A DNA stretch of 64,000 bases from Plantago major (Eukaryota > Streptophyta > Magnoliopsida > Lamiales > Plantaginaceae): contig CM048840.1 in NCBI GenBank assembly GCA_026545765.1, forward strand, positions 33,050,765 through 33,114,764, in the 5' to 3' direction. The notes under the pieces were generated by a model. That model was not told the DNA's origin. It worked only from the letters and a program-made list of their open reading frames with translations, and did no database searches. The translations under genes were made by a program, and so were the position numbers. Below are positions 9,748 through 21,336 of this stretch, one piece after another; the stretch's first letter is position 1; every line of letters starts with the position of its first letter.

Positions 9748-10718
9748 CCGTAGAACCTCTATAAATTAATACTCGATAAATTAATAAGCTTAATAAAATT
9801 AATAATTTGTCCAGTCCCAACTTGGGACCAGTACAAATTTAGACCCCAATTAATAAAATAATAAGATAATATTTTTTTTGAAATTCCAGTGTATATATAT
9901 TGGTCCCAACGAAACTATAAATTAATAATTACTAAAAAATTCCATATATATATTTATTATATCTGTGTGTGTACTTCAAAATTCTAAGAGAATGTATAGT
10001 CACTTTTTTTTTTTGTTGAACTTCAAATCTATATTGAGTTCATCTATAAATCTCCCACATTGCACTAAAGAGTTGGGGCGTTGTCTTCTCGTATTGTGAA
10101 GAGTTGTTGCCACCTGCAATACTTCTTTTCGAGTGACCGGTTCCAAAGCTATTGAATCATCCTCAGCTTCATCATCGATCGGATTTTGAATGGTATCCAC
10201 CACAATTTCTTCAATGCTTTGAACTTCGTAACATTCATTATTTTCACCAGGATAATCTAGCAAGTGATTCACATACATTTTGTGCCGATAATGCATATCC
10301 GTAATCAAGTTCTCAACCTCACGAATGTATTCTCCAGAATTTGCATCGTTTAAATCACTTGACCAGGTTTGATTCGCCCAACGAATCTTGCAGTGTCGAA
10401 AGCAATTTGCTATGGACTCTTGTTGCACATTTACTTTCCAAGCTGAGACGGCCAAATTGATAGCATTTAAAACATTAATCTTTTCCGGAGAAGAAATGTC
10501 CAACTCATAACCTTCCAAAATCTTACGGCAAAAACTTTTGCGGTAGTAAATTTTAAAGGCTCTAATTATCCCAGCTCACATGGACTTGAAAATTTAAAGG
10601 TCATACGTTAAAAAACCTCTTTAAATTAATAAATTATTAATTTATCGATATAATAATATCTCGCTAAATTAGTAAAATATTCCGGTCCCAACATTATTAA
10701 TTTATAGAGGTTTTACTG
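9748..10718. mobile_element. Truncated pogo/Tigger-type Tc1-mariner element
   Basis: Terminal inverted repeats begin CCGTAGAACCTCTATAAATT on the left and, reverse-complemented, CAGTAAAACCTCTATAAATT on the right. They are flanked by TA dinucleotides (9746-9747 and 10719-10720), the Tc1/mariner TSD. A minus-strand remnant of the C-terminal part of a pogo-like DDE transposase lies inside. The catalytic and DNA-binding parts are lost, so the element is a deletion derivative of 971 bp. Confidence 0.88.
10000..10560 (-). pseudogene. C-terminal remnant of pogo/Tigger (CENP-B-like) transposase
   Basis: The open frame runs from about 10560 to the stop at 10000 without an ATG at its natural beginning. 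The reading FCRKILEGYELD, then INLAVSAW, then QESIANCFRHCKIR matches the C-terminal region of plant pogo/Tigger transposases, which share ancestry with jerky and CENP-B proteins. An acidic linker follows (about 120 residues in) with DDEAEDD. The DDE catalytic domain and the N-terminal helix-turn-helix DNA-binding domain are missing because the element is internally deleted upstream of this point. The remnant lies antisense to the window between matching TIRs. The family call is from remembered family resemblance, but the spacing of these motifs is distinctive. It cannot catalyse transposition. Confidence 0.75.
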
Positions 10719-10720
10719 TA

Positions 10721-11942
10721 TATAGTTCGATGTCTTTGAATCATGACCCCGTCTCTCTGATCTTGGCGCATTATCTAGAAAATAGATATCATGGGATTGA
10801 TTTTGGACTAGACTCGGTGTATTCCGGCAAGTTAACGAACTCGAACTCGAACAAAATGAGCCGAGTTCAAGCCTATTTAATGTGCCTCGATCTAAGAATA
10901 GATTGTTTTGTTAACGAGTTGAATCGAACTCTAGGAATAAGATACTTGACTTGGCTCGGCTCGACTTGTCGCGTTAAACAACACTATAGTATCCCGAGCC
11001 TGAGAGTGAGAGGTGTGGGGCACCACCGGACAGCGTCATAAAGCCGTGGACACTGGGGAAATGTCTAATCTCTATCTGGGCCAAAACAATCAAAATCCAA
11101 AAAGCTTTTGGACTTTTCGTTTCGTGTTTTTTTGGTGAAGGATTGTCGTCAATTGTGATGTTAATTAATCACGTTGATGTTTAGTCTACTTTGAAGTTGA
11201 AGAAAAATTAATGTCCGAATATATGATTTGTGAGTTCAAGCCCAACCGAGTTGTTTATGAAGATATAACAATTGGAAAGAAAAGAAATAAATACTTCAAA
11301 GGAGTAATCGGTGGTATGGATTTTCATACTTCAAAGGAGTAATATGGGTGTAGATTTTCATACTCAAAAGAAGTAAATGAAACGTTGTAATTTCGATAAT
11401 TGATAAACAATAACTGAAAATTTTATATATTACTATTATGTAGTTTTGTAAATTATAATTTGAAAAGAGGCTGTTAAATCATAATCAACTTTTATTATAT
11501 CGTGGGTAATCACATTTTTAGGAAACAAGATTGAAAGAAAATCGATAAATACAATTTTGATTAATATGAAATAGATGTTCTTGATTTAAGACACCTCTTC
11601 TAAAATACATGAAGCATGAATATATGTATATCTTTCTATTGTTGTCTATAACAAATACTCTTAACAAAGTCTACGTTGTAAACTCTTTAAAACGGTATTG
11701 ATTTTGCAATCACTCACTTGAGGTGATTAGATATTTAAACGTAAGAGAGATGACAATCTTAGACCCTAGGCTTTGAGGGGATTAGATGCGAAGGAAATAA
11801 AAAAGTTTAGCTACCCATGAATTACAAAAAAAAATTAAAAGAAAACTAGTATAATTAAACCAAACCAAAAAAAGGCCAACTACAATACAATTTAGTTGTA
11901 CTAATTTTAACGTGAAGAAATAAAACGTTACTAGTATGTACT
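10721..11942. other. Intergenic DNA
   Basis: A 103-residue plus frame at 10730-11041 rests in sequence rich in GAGTTCGAACTCG-like words and has no family resemblance. A short direct repeat, CTTCAAAGGAGTAAT, occurs near 11296 and 11328. Confidence 0.35.
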
Positions 11943-11947
11943 TATAA

Positions 11948-12391
11948 TATAACAACCCGAAAATTCATCTTTCGAATTTAAATGTTTTAACACTAACCGA
12001 GCTTTGTAGCAATGTTCACAGATCGTCAACTATTGGCCAAATTTCTATCTACTCAAATCCAGCCCAATCTTTACTTTAGTAAAGCCCACCATCATTAATT
12101 ATCCTCTGCCGTTGGAGGAGTTGAGAAGGCTTGCATATCCCTATATCAATGATTCTTGCTTCAGCCAACTTCAGGAGAACATTCTCAATCTTTAGCAAAA
12201 TTTACAAGAACACCAGTTGTCCATGTTCAACGTTTTTGGAAAGTTTATCCTTCCAAGAAACCGTATTTTATCTCTATTGAAGGTGCAGCAGGGGTTGTTT
12301 ACTTGGTTGGAGACGTTATAAGGTTTTGCATTCATGTTGCTTTGTGGAATGCGTCGTTAAAGTCAAGTTCCCGGGGAACTTGCATGCAAAA

Positions 12392-12434
<43 letters not shown>

Positions 12435-13935
12435 ATTAATTGTTATATATGTTATGAGTTTGCAAGTTTTCCTAACATTTATTCACGTTTATGTGTTAAT
12501 TGTTAGAATTATATGTTATGTTGTATGCAAGTTTCCCAACGGTTTCATTTATGATTATTTAGTTGATTGTGATTTATGTTATGAAATGTGATATTTACAA
12601 ATTCTTAAGATTCATTCACGTTTAAATGGTTATTTTTCAAACATTAAACTCATATTAGTAATTCAGGTTAATTTGTTAAGGGTCGCTGCAGTAAGGTTTA
12701 CATGATTTATTATATTGATCATTGCCAGACTTCGATTAGTTTGTGTTGCTAGTAGTGATTTAATTGTTGGGTTGTGTTGATATTTGGTGGGAGGAGAAGG
12801 TAATTAACTGGAACAGATTGTGACTATGGCCATTTTTGTTCATTCGGCAAAAGTACTTTTTAGTTTATTGAGCAAAAATGCCAGTTAACAAAAATTAACT
12901 GGAACAGATTGTGACTATGGAGTATTATACTTTGTGTTAATTGCTACCATTCTCTTATCTTGTTTATTGATCATGGCTGAACAAGTTTTACATTTAATAG
13001 CTTGTCTTTCTGTCAAGTTCTCATGTTTGATGGATTATTGTTTATTAGATCTCCTAATGTTTAGGATTCATGATATGATGTTAATTATATGATGTTTATG
13101 CACACACACGGAATCATGCATTCATGAGTTAGAGTTTAAAGCATACATTCACTTTAATAAGATGTAAATGTTTGAAGTTAAGAAAGGCTTTTAAGTTAAA
13201 AGATAAGTAAATTGGCTCGTAGGGAAATATCCTGGTATTTGTGGCTCGTAGGGAAATATCCTGGCGCGGATAGGGACCAAGGTTCTGAGGCTGTCAAATT
13301 TTATTTATTCAATGGATAGGGACACGAAAGTGACCTGAGGCCGACAGATAGTCACCATGGCCAGGAACCTACGATGCCAAGTAAGCTCGCGATCATGTTA
13401 ATTTTCAAGTCATGTTTAAGAGTAAGTTTAAAGTTGCTTTTCAAGAAGTTCAAGAATAAGTTCAAGTGTTAAGAGTGAAGTCAGATAATAGGGTTGCATT
13501 GCATTAAACAAGACTAAAAAATTTAAAAAACATGTAGATAGAACTTTAGATCATGACACGTGCATGTAACTTCTCAGTCAGTGGTCACGACTGACCCCTT
13601 TCTAAAATATCAATTTTAGATATTTGAAGCCGAGCTAATTGGAGTGGAGCGTTGCCGAAGCAGTGATCCTAACAAGAAACATTTTTAACGTGTTTCACTT
13701 TCATGATTTCAAAGACTTTATAATATTGTTGCATGAATTTAGCTATTTATAGTTCCGCTGCATATGTTACAAGTTCAAGAATTATTTTTAAGAATTTTCA
13801 TGTGAAGTCATTTGACGCGCAAGGTGTCTAGTAATGTTCTAGATTTTTATAAGTCGAGTTCATCGAATTTAAGAGTTCACGAACTAGCGCGAGTCATATA
13901 TTCCTTAGTCGTCTTATAAAATTATGGGCGCTACA
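11948..13935. mobile_element. Solo LTR, family L1 copy 1
   Basis: The sequence begins TATAACAACCCGAAAATTC (a decayed TG start) and ends GGGCGCTACA. It is flanked by a perfect 5-bp TSD, TATAA (11943-11947 and 13936-13940). No internal retrotransposon domain lies next to it. A related copy, L1 copy 2, lies at 48662-50422 and matches along most of its length, including GTCACGACTGACCCCTTTCT versus GTCACGGCTGACCCCTTTCT near the 3' side. The pair of forms suggests a Ty3/gypsy LTR left by recombination between two LTRs. Both ends and the TSD support this. Confidence 0.8.
12391..12436. repeat. (TA)n(TG)n compound microsatellite
   Basis: Alternating TA from about 12391 to 12412 passes into TG to 12434. 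It is inside the solo LTR and absent from the second LTR copy. Confidence 0.9.
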
Positions 13936-13940
13936 TATAA

Positions 13941-15094
13941 CATCAAGAAATAGAGTAAAAATTGCATAAATATGTCGAGTTAGGTATTGGGTCCTCCCGA
14001 GGAAATACTAACAGCCTTGGGCCACAGGCTTGGTTGTCAATTGGGTCGATCCGAGTTCTGAAGTCGAAGGACAACATGGCTTGGTCCGTGTTGTTAACCA
14101 GCAGATTGGGCTCTTAACTAGCGACACGGATAATGCCCAAATAGGCTTACTTAGGAAATTAGCCCAAATAGGCCTGAATCTTCCAAATCTTGCGTGCTGG
14201 GCTTCTTTGTTAATTGTTATCAACACTCCAGGATAATTCTAAAAGGTGGACTGGCCACTTGCGCACTATTGCAATAGTACATATTTTATGTAGTGTGGTT
14301 TGGTATAAAGTTGAAAAAAACGCGTTAAAATCTTTTTTTGGTTGATTAATAGTAATTGAGTTAAATGTGAGTTGTAAAAGATTGTGTTTTTTATAGAGCT
14401 AAAATTGTATAGGATTGTTATCTATGATGTGTAACAATGAAGTGATAAATTTCATTTATTTAAAGGTATCTGATTTATTTAATGTTATTTGATTGGTCTA
14501 AAATTGTTATTCGTATACTTAAAAAAGTAAAAATGGTTGGGCATAAAGGGGATAATATTTGTGAATTGGAGAAAAATTGAGTTACTAATGTTTTTTTTTG
14601 CAAATTTAATGCCAAATATCTCAAAAAAAGTTTCAACTCAACTTTTTTTGTTTTAACTATACGGCAAACATGATGTTAATGTTTTAAATAGGAGAAAAAC
14701 TTAGGGTGCCCAATTTCACACATGCGTCAACAAATATCTAGTAAAACTACACCAAATAAAAAAAGACTAACTACGTACATTGAAGGATAAAACTTAGTTG
14801 TACATGTACCGTGAAGGAATGCAATTTTAATAGTATATATGCAATAAAAAAAAATACAACGTTGAATGTATTTATAAAGTTATTACAATAAAATTAAGCG
14901 ACTGTTTTTAATAAAATTATTCAAGTTGGTTCCGACCTTCTCTCATCCTTCTAAACGGAGTGGTGTGGTGGACCATTACGGAATTACCATGCTAGGGGGG
15001 AAAAAAAGATTATAATTATGAAATTTATGCAGTGTTTCCACTGATGTTGACATAATATGAGTAGGGTACAGTTTGAATTAATGATGGAACTAAA
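13941..15094. other. Intergenic DNA
   Basis: Two opposite short frames around 14008-14236 overlap in a moderately GC region with no recognisable family. The rest is AT-rich. Confidence 0.35.
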
Positions 15095-15600
15095 TAGAAA
15101 TATGGAAAAATTAAACCTGCTCCCCTAATAAACACCGTAATAACATCGGGGTCCTGACATTTCAACAATAACAGATTGATTCATTTTATATTTTCAAAGC
15201 TTACCATCCAAACATGGCCTTATTTTAAACCTTTGAATTTTCTAGTTTCCCTTTTCTTACCTTTCTTTTTATTTAAACATCATCCATCACCATCATCTCC
15301 TCCAACTTAAGGTAAATAGCAAAAAAAATATGGGCAGTGATAGTAATTTCTTGGGACAATTTTTTAATAAAATAAAATTTTATTAAAATAAAAATAACTT
15401 TCAATATAAACCATAAACTCTAGTTGTTTTTTTTTCTCGAATTTGGCAATTGATTTTCATGCACCAGGTTAGTTTACGCGTTGGACGCATGTTGGCTTCC
15501 CTTTTAATATCATAAATTAATTTAAAAAATAATAATAAAATTTATTTAAAAATTAAAAAATGCCTGGAAGGTCATGCGCCACATTCTGACTTAATCTGGA

Positions 15601-15603
<3 letters not shown>

Positions 15604-15667
<64 letters not shown>
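15604..15667. repeat. (TA)n microsatellite, about 31 units
   Basis: An uninterrupted alternating TA run of more than 60 bp lies inside the MULE MITE. Its length in the source may be affected by assembly. Confidence 0.97.
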
Positions 15668-15670
<3 letters not shown>

Positions 15671-15919
15671 TAATTTACATGTGTAATTTTTCCATTTTAT
15701 TATGTATGTAATTATATGTATCCAAATTATAATTAAATTAGTGAAATAAAATTAATGAAAAAGAATGAGGGAAAAATTATTACCTTAAGAATCGTGGTAC
15801 TCAAGCACTCCAAGGCCAGAAAATGGATGAACATCCCCCATCCTGAACCATCTGCTTTAGGTAATGCTTCACAAAATGTGCTTCCAAAATATGAAATTTA
15901 ATTTTGTAATATATAGTAA

Positions 15920-15943
15920 AATAATAATAATAATAATAATAAG

Positions 15944-15976
<33 letters not shown>
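15920..15976. repeat. (AAT)n(TA)n microsatellite
   Basis: About eight AAT/TAA triplets are followed by about fourteen TA units, still within the MULE MITE. Confidence 0.95.
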
Positions 15977-15980
<4 letters not shown>

Positions 15981-16155
15981 CAAATGAAAAGGAAATGTTT
16001 AAATTAAGGATGTGTTTGGCTCCAATATGAGTTTTGGACTGGTTTGCTATTGATTCATCAAACATTTTAAGAATTGTTATTATTCAAATGTCAGGGCCCC
16101 CGATGTTATTAACAACTTTATTAGGGGGAGCAAATGTAATTTACCCTAGAAATAT

Positions 16156-17248
16156 TCTTTGAAATATTAGAACGATTGAGGTGAAACTAGATTTAGTGTC
16201 TTAAATCTTCTCCATCGGTGTATTCATATAAAAAATTACATGAAGTTGGTCTTAATATTCCATTTTTAGTTACATAGGAGTATTTATTTTAATAATCTTT
16301 AATTATGATACTTTAAATGTTATACTGTGGTTATATTACGTACTCCATTGTCACATGACTCGCATTGTCCAACTCATAAACGAGGATGAAGTGAGAATTA
16401 ACTAGGGAAAGCAAAGATTCGAATTTCCGTCCGATATATGCCTGCCTATCCTCGTCCTTCCACCACCAGGACCACATCCAAGACAAACCAGTGTGCATGG
16501 GCATCACCTCAGATCCCCATAATTTAGTACCAGATCAATGCCCACCTAGTTCCTGCACTAGTCATTGATGATGTACTTTTTAAACTCCTCGTTTCATTTT
16601 ATCTAAAAATTCAAACTTTATAAAAAATTTATGTAGGAGCTTCAACGATTGAATAATTTATTATAGTAGACATGTCGATTAAGGGATTCGATGATCCCAA
16701 GTTCAATGGTTTAATTACGCCACTCATTTACAGACTCGAACTGTTTTTAACAACGTGTGTAATTAGTCCATTCCTCTAAATAACATAAACTTGGAGCCCC
16801 CTCAGAATTATGCATTCTTACAATTACATGGAAGATGAGTGTTATTGATTAATGACTAATATTATTATGACTTAAAATGAGTCTCACAACCTGTTTAGTC
16901 CCACAACTTAAATTGCTTGTCACTTGTTTTGATAAACAGCATAGAATTGACGGATGTGACAAATATAGATCATTATATTTTGGATTTGACAGTTGCGTTA
17001 CAATCTATGATCACACTTAAATTACTTGCCACAATTGCTTTTATAAAGAGCATAGGGTAGAGGGGTGTTGTAATTATAAAGCGTGATGTTTTTGGATTTG
17101 ACAGTTTGGAATTGACGGTTGTGTTGCAAACTTGCAATCTATAACCACACCTTAAATTACTTGTCATTTAATTGCTAAAGAGTATAGAGTGGAGGGGTGT
17201 TTGCAAGTATATAGCGTAATGGTTGAATTGACGAAAGAATTTATGTCC
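16156..17248. other. Intergenic DNA with degenerate tandem repeat
   Basis: No gene was recognised. The right part (16905-17225) is a degenerate tandem repeat described separately. Confidence 0.4.
16905..17225. repeat. Degenerate tandem repeat, about 110-135 bp, three copies
   Basis: CTTAAATTGCTTGTCAC at 16907, CTTAAATTACTTGCCAC at 17016 and CTTAAATTACTTGTCAT at 17151 head three related units. The units also share TTTGGATTTGACAGTT and AGAGCATAGGGTAGAGGGGTG-like words. Unequal spacing (109 and 135 bp) shows indels between copies. Confidence 0.75.
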
Positions 17249-18034
17249 TTATACCACTCCCAGTGGGAGTGAACATGGCTCCGTCGTCGCAGTGCGACGA
17301 CGGAGCCTAGTTCCTGCCACTACAAAAATATGAGCTGGTCTTCATGCCTAACGGATATATGTGGGCCAGCACTGCTGCCCCCATTTGCTTTATTTTTTAA
17401 ATTTATTTTTGACTTTTGTTTTAATTGTAATAAATTATATAATAGTAGTAAAATATAAAATTATACCAACGATCATATTTTTTCCGAGATCTATAAATAG
17501 ACACTTCTTCCTCTCATAGCCTCATTTCACCGCACCACCTTTCACCCTCTCTTCATTTCTTAAACTAAAAACGCTATTTCTAATGCAATCCCAAACTCGA
17601 CTCTATCAAGTCTTCTTTGTTTGTTTCGTAATCATAGACGGAGAAAATTCAAACTCCACTTCACCAAGTCCAGTTGTCACGCCCCAAAACCAAAATACTG
17701 GCGCAACCAGCCGTCTATCGTAAGATGGGCTCACACCAAGATAAAACCTTCCTTTAATCCTCAAATATATAAAAAAAATCTTATAGTGGTACAACAGAGC
17801 ATCTAAAATCCCATATACAATAATATTACAAGTCTTCAATACATAACAAAAATACTCCAATACATAATTCATTCTATACAATACAAATCCAAGAGTACGC
17901 AGCAACTACTAAACAATCTTCTCAAATTCCACCATCTGTCTACCGTCTCCACTCCAAAGTATTTTCGTCCAATCACTTACGAAATATCTGAAAGGGGTGG
18001 GTCATTGACACTTCTACCGGATCAAGCAGAGTTT

Positions 18035-18035
<1 letters not shown>

Positions 18036-18072
<37 letters not shown>
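18036..18072. repeat. (TA)n microsatellite
   Basis: About 17 TA units occur within the solo LTR. Confidence 0.95.
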
Positions 18073-18473
18073 ATATATTTACATATCTAAAATAATTTGC
18101 ATGGAACACTTTTCAAAACAATGTCAATTCACTTTTAGCTCAATCAGGCAATACACTACGGCCACACGAAACATGGTGGTACACAGGTCGGCTTTTACGT
18201 AACAATAATAATGCCCTACCAAAGGGATAACAATACAATGGAAGATCTCCAAAAGCACGACATTCCCTCGAAAGGGCCAAACAATTCATAGGCATATCGA
18301 TGAGCATAAAACATATTTTGAATCCATGCTTTTGAACAAAATGATTTTCACACATCACAATCACAATAAAACATTTATGGGTACACATACTTGATCCTTT
18401 TCAAATAGATTATTATACCAAGTCTCATTTCTTGATATAATAACCATAAGTAGTTTGTCAAATCATAAAACTA

Positions 18474-18612
18474 TACATACATATATATATGTATGTATAG
18501 ATATATATGTATGTATGTATATGTATGTATGTATGTATGTATGTATATATATATGTATGTACGTACGTACGTACGCACGTACGTACGCACGTACGTACAC
18601 ACATATATATAG
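18474..18612. repeat. Compound ATGT/ATAT/ACGT microsatellite
   Basis: Tetranucleotide GTAT units (18488-18560) pass into GTAC and GCAC units (18556-18600), ending in an AT run. The GTAC part is self-complementary. Confidence 0.95.
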
Positions 18613-19359
18613 TTTTGTGACGATAAAATAGAAGCAAAAAGTGTCAAAAAAAAACCCTTACATTCAAAAGCCTTAAATTCGCTATTGACCAAGATTACAT
18701 GTCGATCCATTGCATAAAACACAACCGTCCTTAGCCAAGAGGTCTGCCTTGAATACTTCACTCCAAATCCATGAATCATCCTCGACAAATATCAAATAAG
18801 AGACTGATATAATAATTGTAACCAACCTAATTGATGCTAATTACCAAGAAAATAATAACAACTTTAATCCGTACCTTAAGTATAAGGACTGCCATGATCA
18901 CAAGTCCATTAATCATGATGCTCAGGTTTCAATATATACACTACAAATTACTTTCGGATTTTATTTCGATCTAAACCCAGTCCAATATAATTACTATAGC
19001 CCGTCTCTATTTATAGATCCATAAAAATAATGACTTATAAAATCCCGTATAGCAACTCAGTTCCAAATAATTTCTTTTCTCCAAATTAAATTCAAATAGA
19101 CGGTTCAAAATTAAATTCCGGGTTCTTACACTAGTTGAGCATCCTACCTACATTTACTTGGCCAAAAACTCATATCATGAAGCTGTAGATACTTTCCTGT
19201 GAGATTACTACGCTCAACCCACCTCCTCTCCACAACCCAATATCCTAACTACATCCTACTACGATACAACTAGTTGTTACCTACCATTTTATATGACAGT
19301 TCACATTTTTATCCTAGGAACTTTGTACAACCGAAGTCTGTTTAGGAAACACGACCGGA

Positions 19360-20280
19360 TCCCAAGGGAAAGGAAGTCCGCAGGTCCATAAAGAAGGATA
19401 CTCTAGCAGCTGAGGATGGTGATAATGCTTCCACTGCCAATGTCGGAGATACAAATTACTCCACCCAGGAAGATCTTGGTCTGATCAAGTGTTCATGCAG
19501 TTCTCTCAAGATGCCACAATCACCTCGAAACAAACGTGGATCCATGTTAAAGACAAATGGGATGAAGCATTTGCAAATGAGACAATTCTTCAAGGTCTTA
19601 CGCCAAGAATTGATGATTCACTACGCGGAAGATGGAGACGGATGAAGGAAGAGGTGAACGCCTTTGTCTCCAATTACGACAAGGCAACAAGTCTTCTTGG
19701 TGATAGGAGTGGCCACAATGAAGATGACGTTCTCCTATTGGCACATGACATCTTCAAACAGAATAACAATAGGGGTCAAGCTTTCTGAGACGATCATTAT
19801 TGGCAATCTTTAAACGGCTATCCGCAGTGGCAACGACACGTTGAGTTCAGGGGCATTGTTGTAGGTGCTCGGAATTTGGGAGATGAAGATGGTGTTGCTC
19901 CAATGGACGAAAGTGGTGGAAGCGGTAGCTAGCGTCCATTCAACTTAACTGACAAAGGCAGTGACGCCAGTTCGAAGCACCCATGGGTCGGGACAAGGCA
20001 AAGGACCAACAAAGGTACGAGCAATACCAGCTCGTACATGGATAGCTTAAACATTGGCGTCCAAAAATAAATTCTATTGAGGAGAGGAGGCTTGAACTGT
20101 AAAGACAGATGATTGAAATGATGTGATTGAAGATGGAGAAGAGGAACGAGGATGCGAGGTTGCTTGTTGAGACTCAATGTGTGGCAAACATGGAGGCAAA
20201 AAAAGCTACGAGAATGGCATCGTACAAAATGATTCGAGACTTGCAAAAAAACTTCGACAACTTTACCCTGTTTGAGCATT
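19360..20280 (+). pseudogene. Harbinger ORF2-type Myb/SANT-like protein, broken
   Basis: The best piece is 19489-19788, reading TWIHVKDKWDEAF, then RGRWRRMKEEVNAFVSNYDKA, then EDDVLLLAHDIF. These match the Myb/SANT-like and NAM-associated region of plant Harbinger ORF2 proteins, which pair with the DDE transposase for DNA binding and nuclear import. Upstream, in another frame from about 19360, a basic stretch is followed by YSTQEDLGLIK, the usual start of the SANT-like helix set. Downstream, RPFNLTDKG and KHPWVGTRQRTNKG continue with stops (for example at 19786-19788 and 19930). A start-like ATG at 17584 lies upstream of the nested solo LTR, so the gene was probably split by that insertion. 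At least two frameshifts and several stops make it non-functional. Confidence 0.65.
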
Positions 20281-20674
20281 AAGTCCGAAGTTGAAGTGTG
20301 ATTTCTTCCAGGTTTGTTATTGTTTGTAAGATTTTAATATTGTTTGTTGGTGTGTACTTTTCTTTTATTAGTAGGATTTTAATATTGTTGTATGGTTTTT
20401 ATGATTTAAATGAATGAATTTGTGTTTGTGTTTAATAATAACTGTAATCTAACTTTTATTGATATTCAATTTCAGAAATTCGAAAAAAAACAGTTTAAGT
20501 GCAATTTCATTAATTTCAACTTCTAAACACTATTATAAGATGTTTAATATGAAAAAATGAAGAAAAAAAAAGTAACCACAATCCATTGGAGGGCATTTTC
20601 AAAATCTCATCATGAGTTCGTCGCACGACGTTTTACACGATGACGTACACAGCTGTGACCTATTGAGAGTAGTA

Positions 20675-21076
20675 TGAGATTGAGTGTTGGTATTGTGAAC
20701 CAATTTGGATTACAAAATACCTTGGGGGAATGTAGATTTGGAATGATGGAATAGTGGAAGTAACTCGCCTTAACTTTGTGGTTAATCACTAATACTCCCT
20801 ATCCATCTGGTCCATTGAAAGATTTCTAAACACTTGCTTTCTTTTCAATTAAAAAATGTTAATAAAATAGTTAGTTTGTAAAATGTATTTTTTTTTTTTT
20901 TGAAGAAGTTAAACATTTATTCCACTAAAGATCAGAACATTAACGATGTTCCAATAATACACCAATTGAACACTACAGTTTACTCCACTCCAGGCTTATA
21001 CAACAATTCAAACAACCACCACACCCTCTACAATTGGGGAAAATTCTAACAAAAAACCCTTTGGCACTAAGTATTA
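20675..21076. other. Intergenic DNA
   Basis: Contains ACTCCCTATCCATCTGG near 20803, which resembles one end of a Stowaway element, but no partner end was found. Confidence 0.35.
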
Positions 21077-21336
21077 CTTCCTTCGCCCCGGAACAAGTTT
21101 CCCACTTTGACTTTTTTTGCGGTCAAACTTTTCCAACTTTAACTACGAATTAATCTTAAACCGCAAATGTAAAATGTTCAGTTTTTTATATAATGAAACT
21201 TTAGGGGCTAAATTTTCATTATATATAATTTAATTTAATATTTTACATTTGCAGTTTAAGATTAATTCGTAGTCAAAGTTGGAAAAGTTTGACTGCAAAA
21301 AGTCAAAGTGAGAAACTTGTTCCGGGATGGAGGAAG
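21077..21336. mobile_element. Stowaway MITE (Tc1/mariner type), 260 bp
   Basis: The termini CTTCCTTCGCCCCGG and, reverse-complemented, CTTCCTCCATCCCGG follow the Stowaway consensus CTCCCTCCGTCCC. The element is flanked by TA on both sides. The arms pair over roughly 110 bp, giving a near-complete foldback with a short AT loop around 21190-21225. Confidence 0.93.

Larger units (their letters stand above)
15104..16146. mobile_element. Mutator-type MITE with 9-bp TSD
   Basis: TIRs of about 85 bp share TGCTCCCC, CTAATAAA, AATAACATCGGGG and CCTGACATTT in the same order. The flanking 9-bp repeat TAGAAATAT is perfect (15095-15103 and 16147-16155). The interior holds two AT microsatellites and a short minus frame (15801-15983) that is not convincing as a gene. 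No transposase is present. Confidence 0.82.
17675..19130. mobile_element. Solo LTR, family L2, nested in Harbinger-like element
   Basis: The sequence begins TGTCACGCCCCAAAACC and ends GGGTTCTTACA, the TG...CA form of many plant Ty3/gypsy LTRs. The flanks are CCAGT (17670-17674) and CTAGT (19131-19135), a 5-bp TSD with one mismatch. It contains AT and GTAC/GTAT microsatellites and no coding domain. Confidence 0.75.
17252..20674. mobile_element. Harbinger-like element carrying ORF2 remnant (ends tentative)
   Basis: The left end TACCACTCCCAGTGGG and the reverse complement of the right end TACTACTCTCAATAGG agree at 12 of 16 positions. Just inside the left end lies a strong palindrome, GTCGTCGCAGTGCGACGAC. 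Near the right end is GTTCGTCGCACGACG. A Harbinger ORF2-type (Myb/SANT-like) gene remnant lies between. A 3-bp TSD is not confirmed (TTA on the left, TGA on the right). No DDE transposase (ORF1) is seen. A solo LTR is nested at 17675-19130. Confidence 0.55.

Noticed and set aside
10730..11041. A 103-codon plus-strand frame
   Set aside because: No family resemblance, no splice or promoter context, lies right after a transposon TSD in GAGTTCGAAC-rich debris.
19929..20279. A 116-codon minus-strand frame
   Set aside because: It is the antisense of the ORF2 remnant and has no independent domain.
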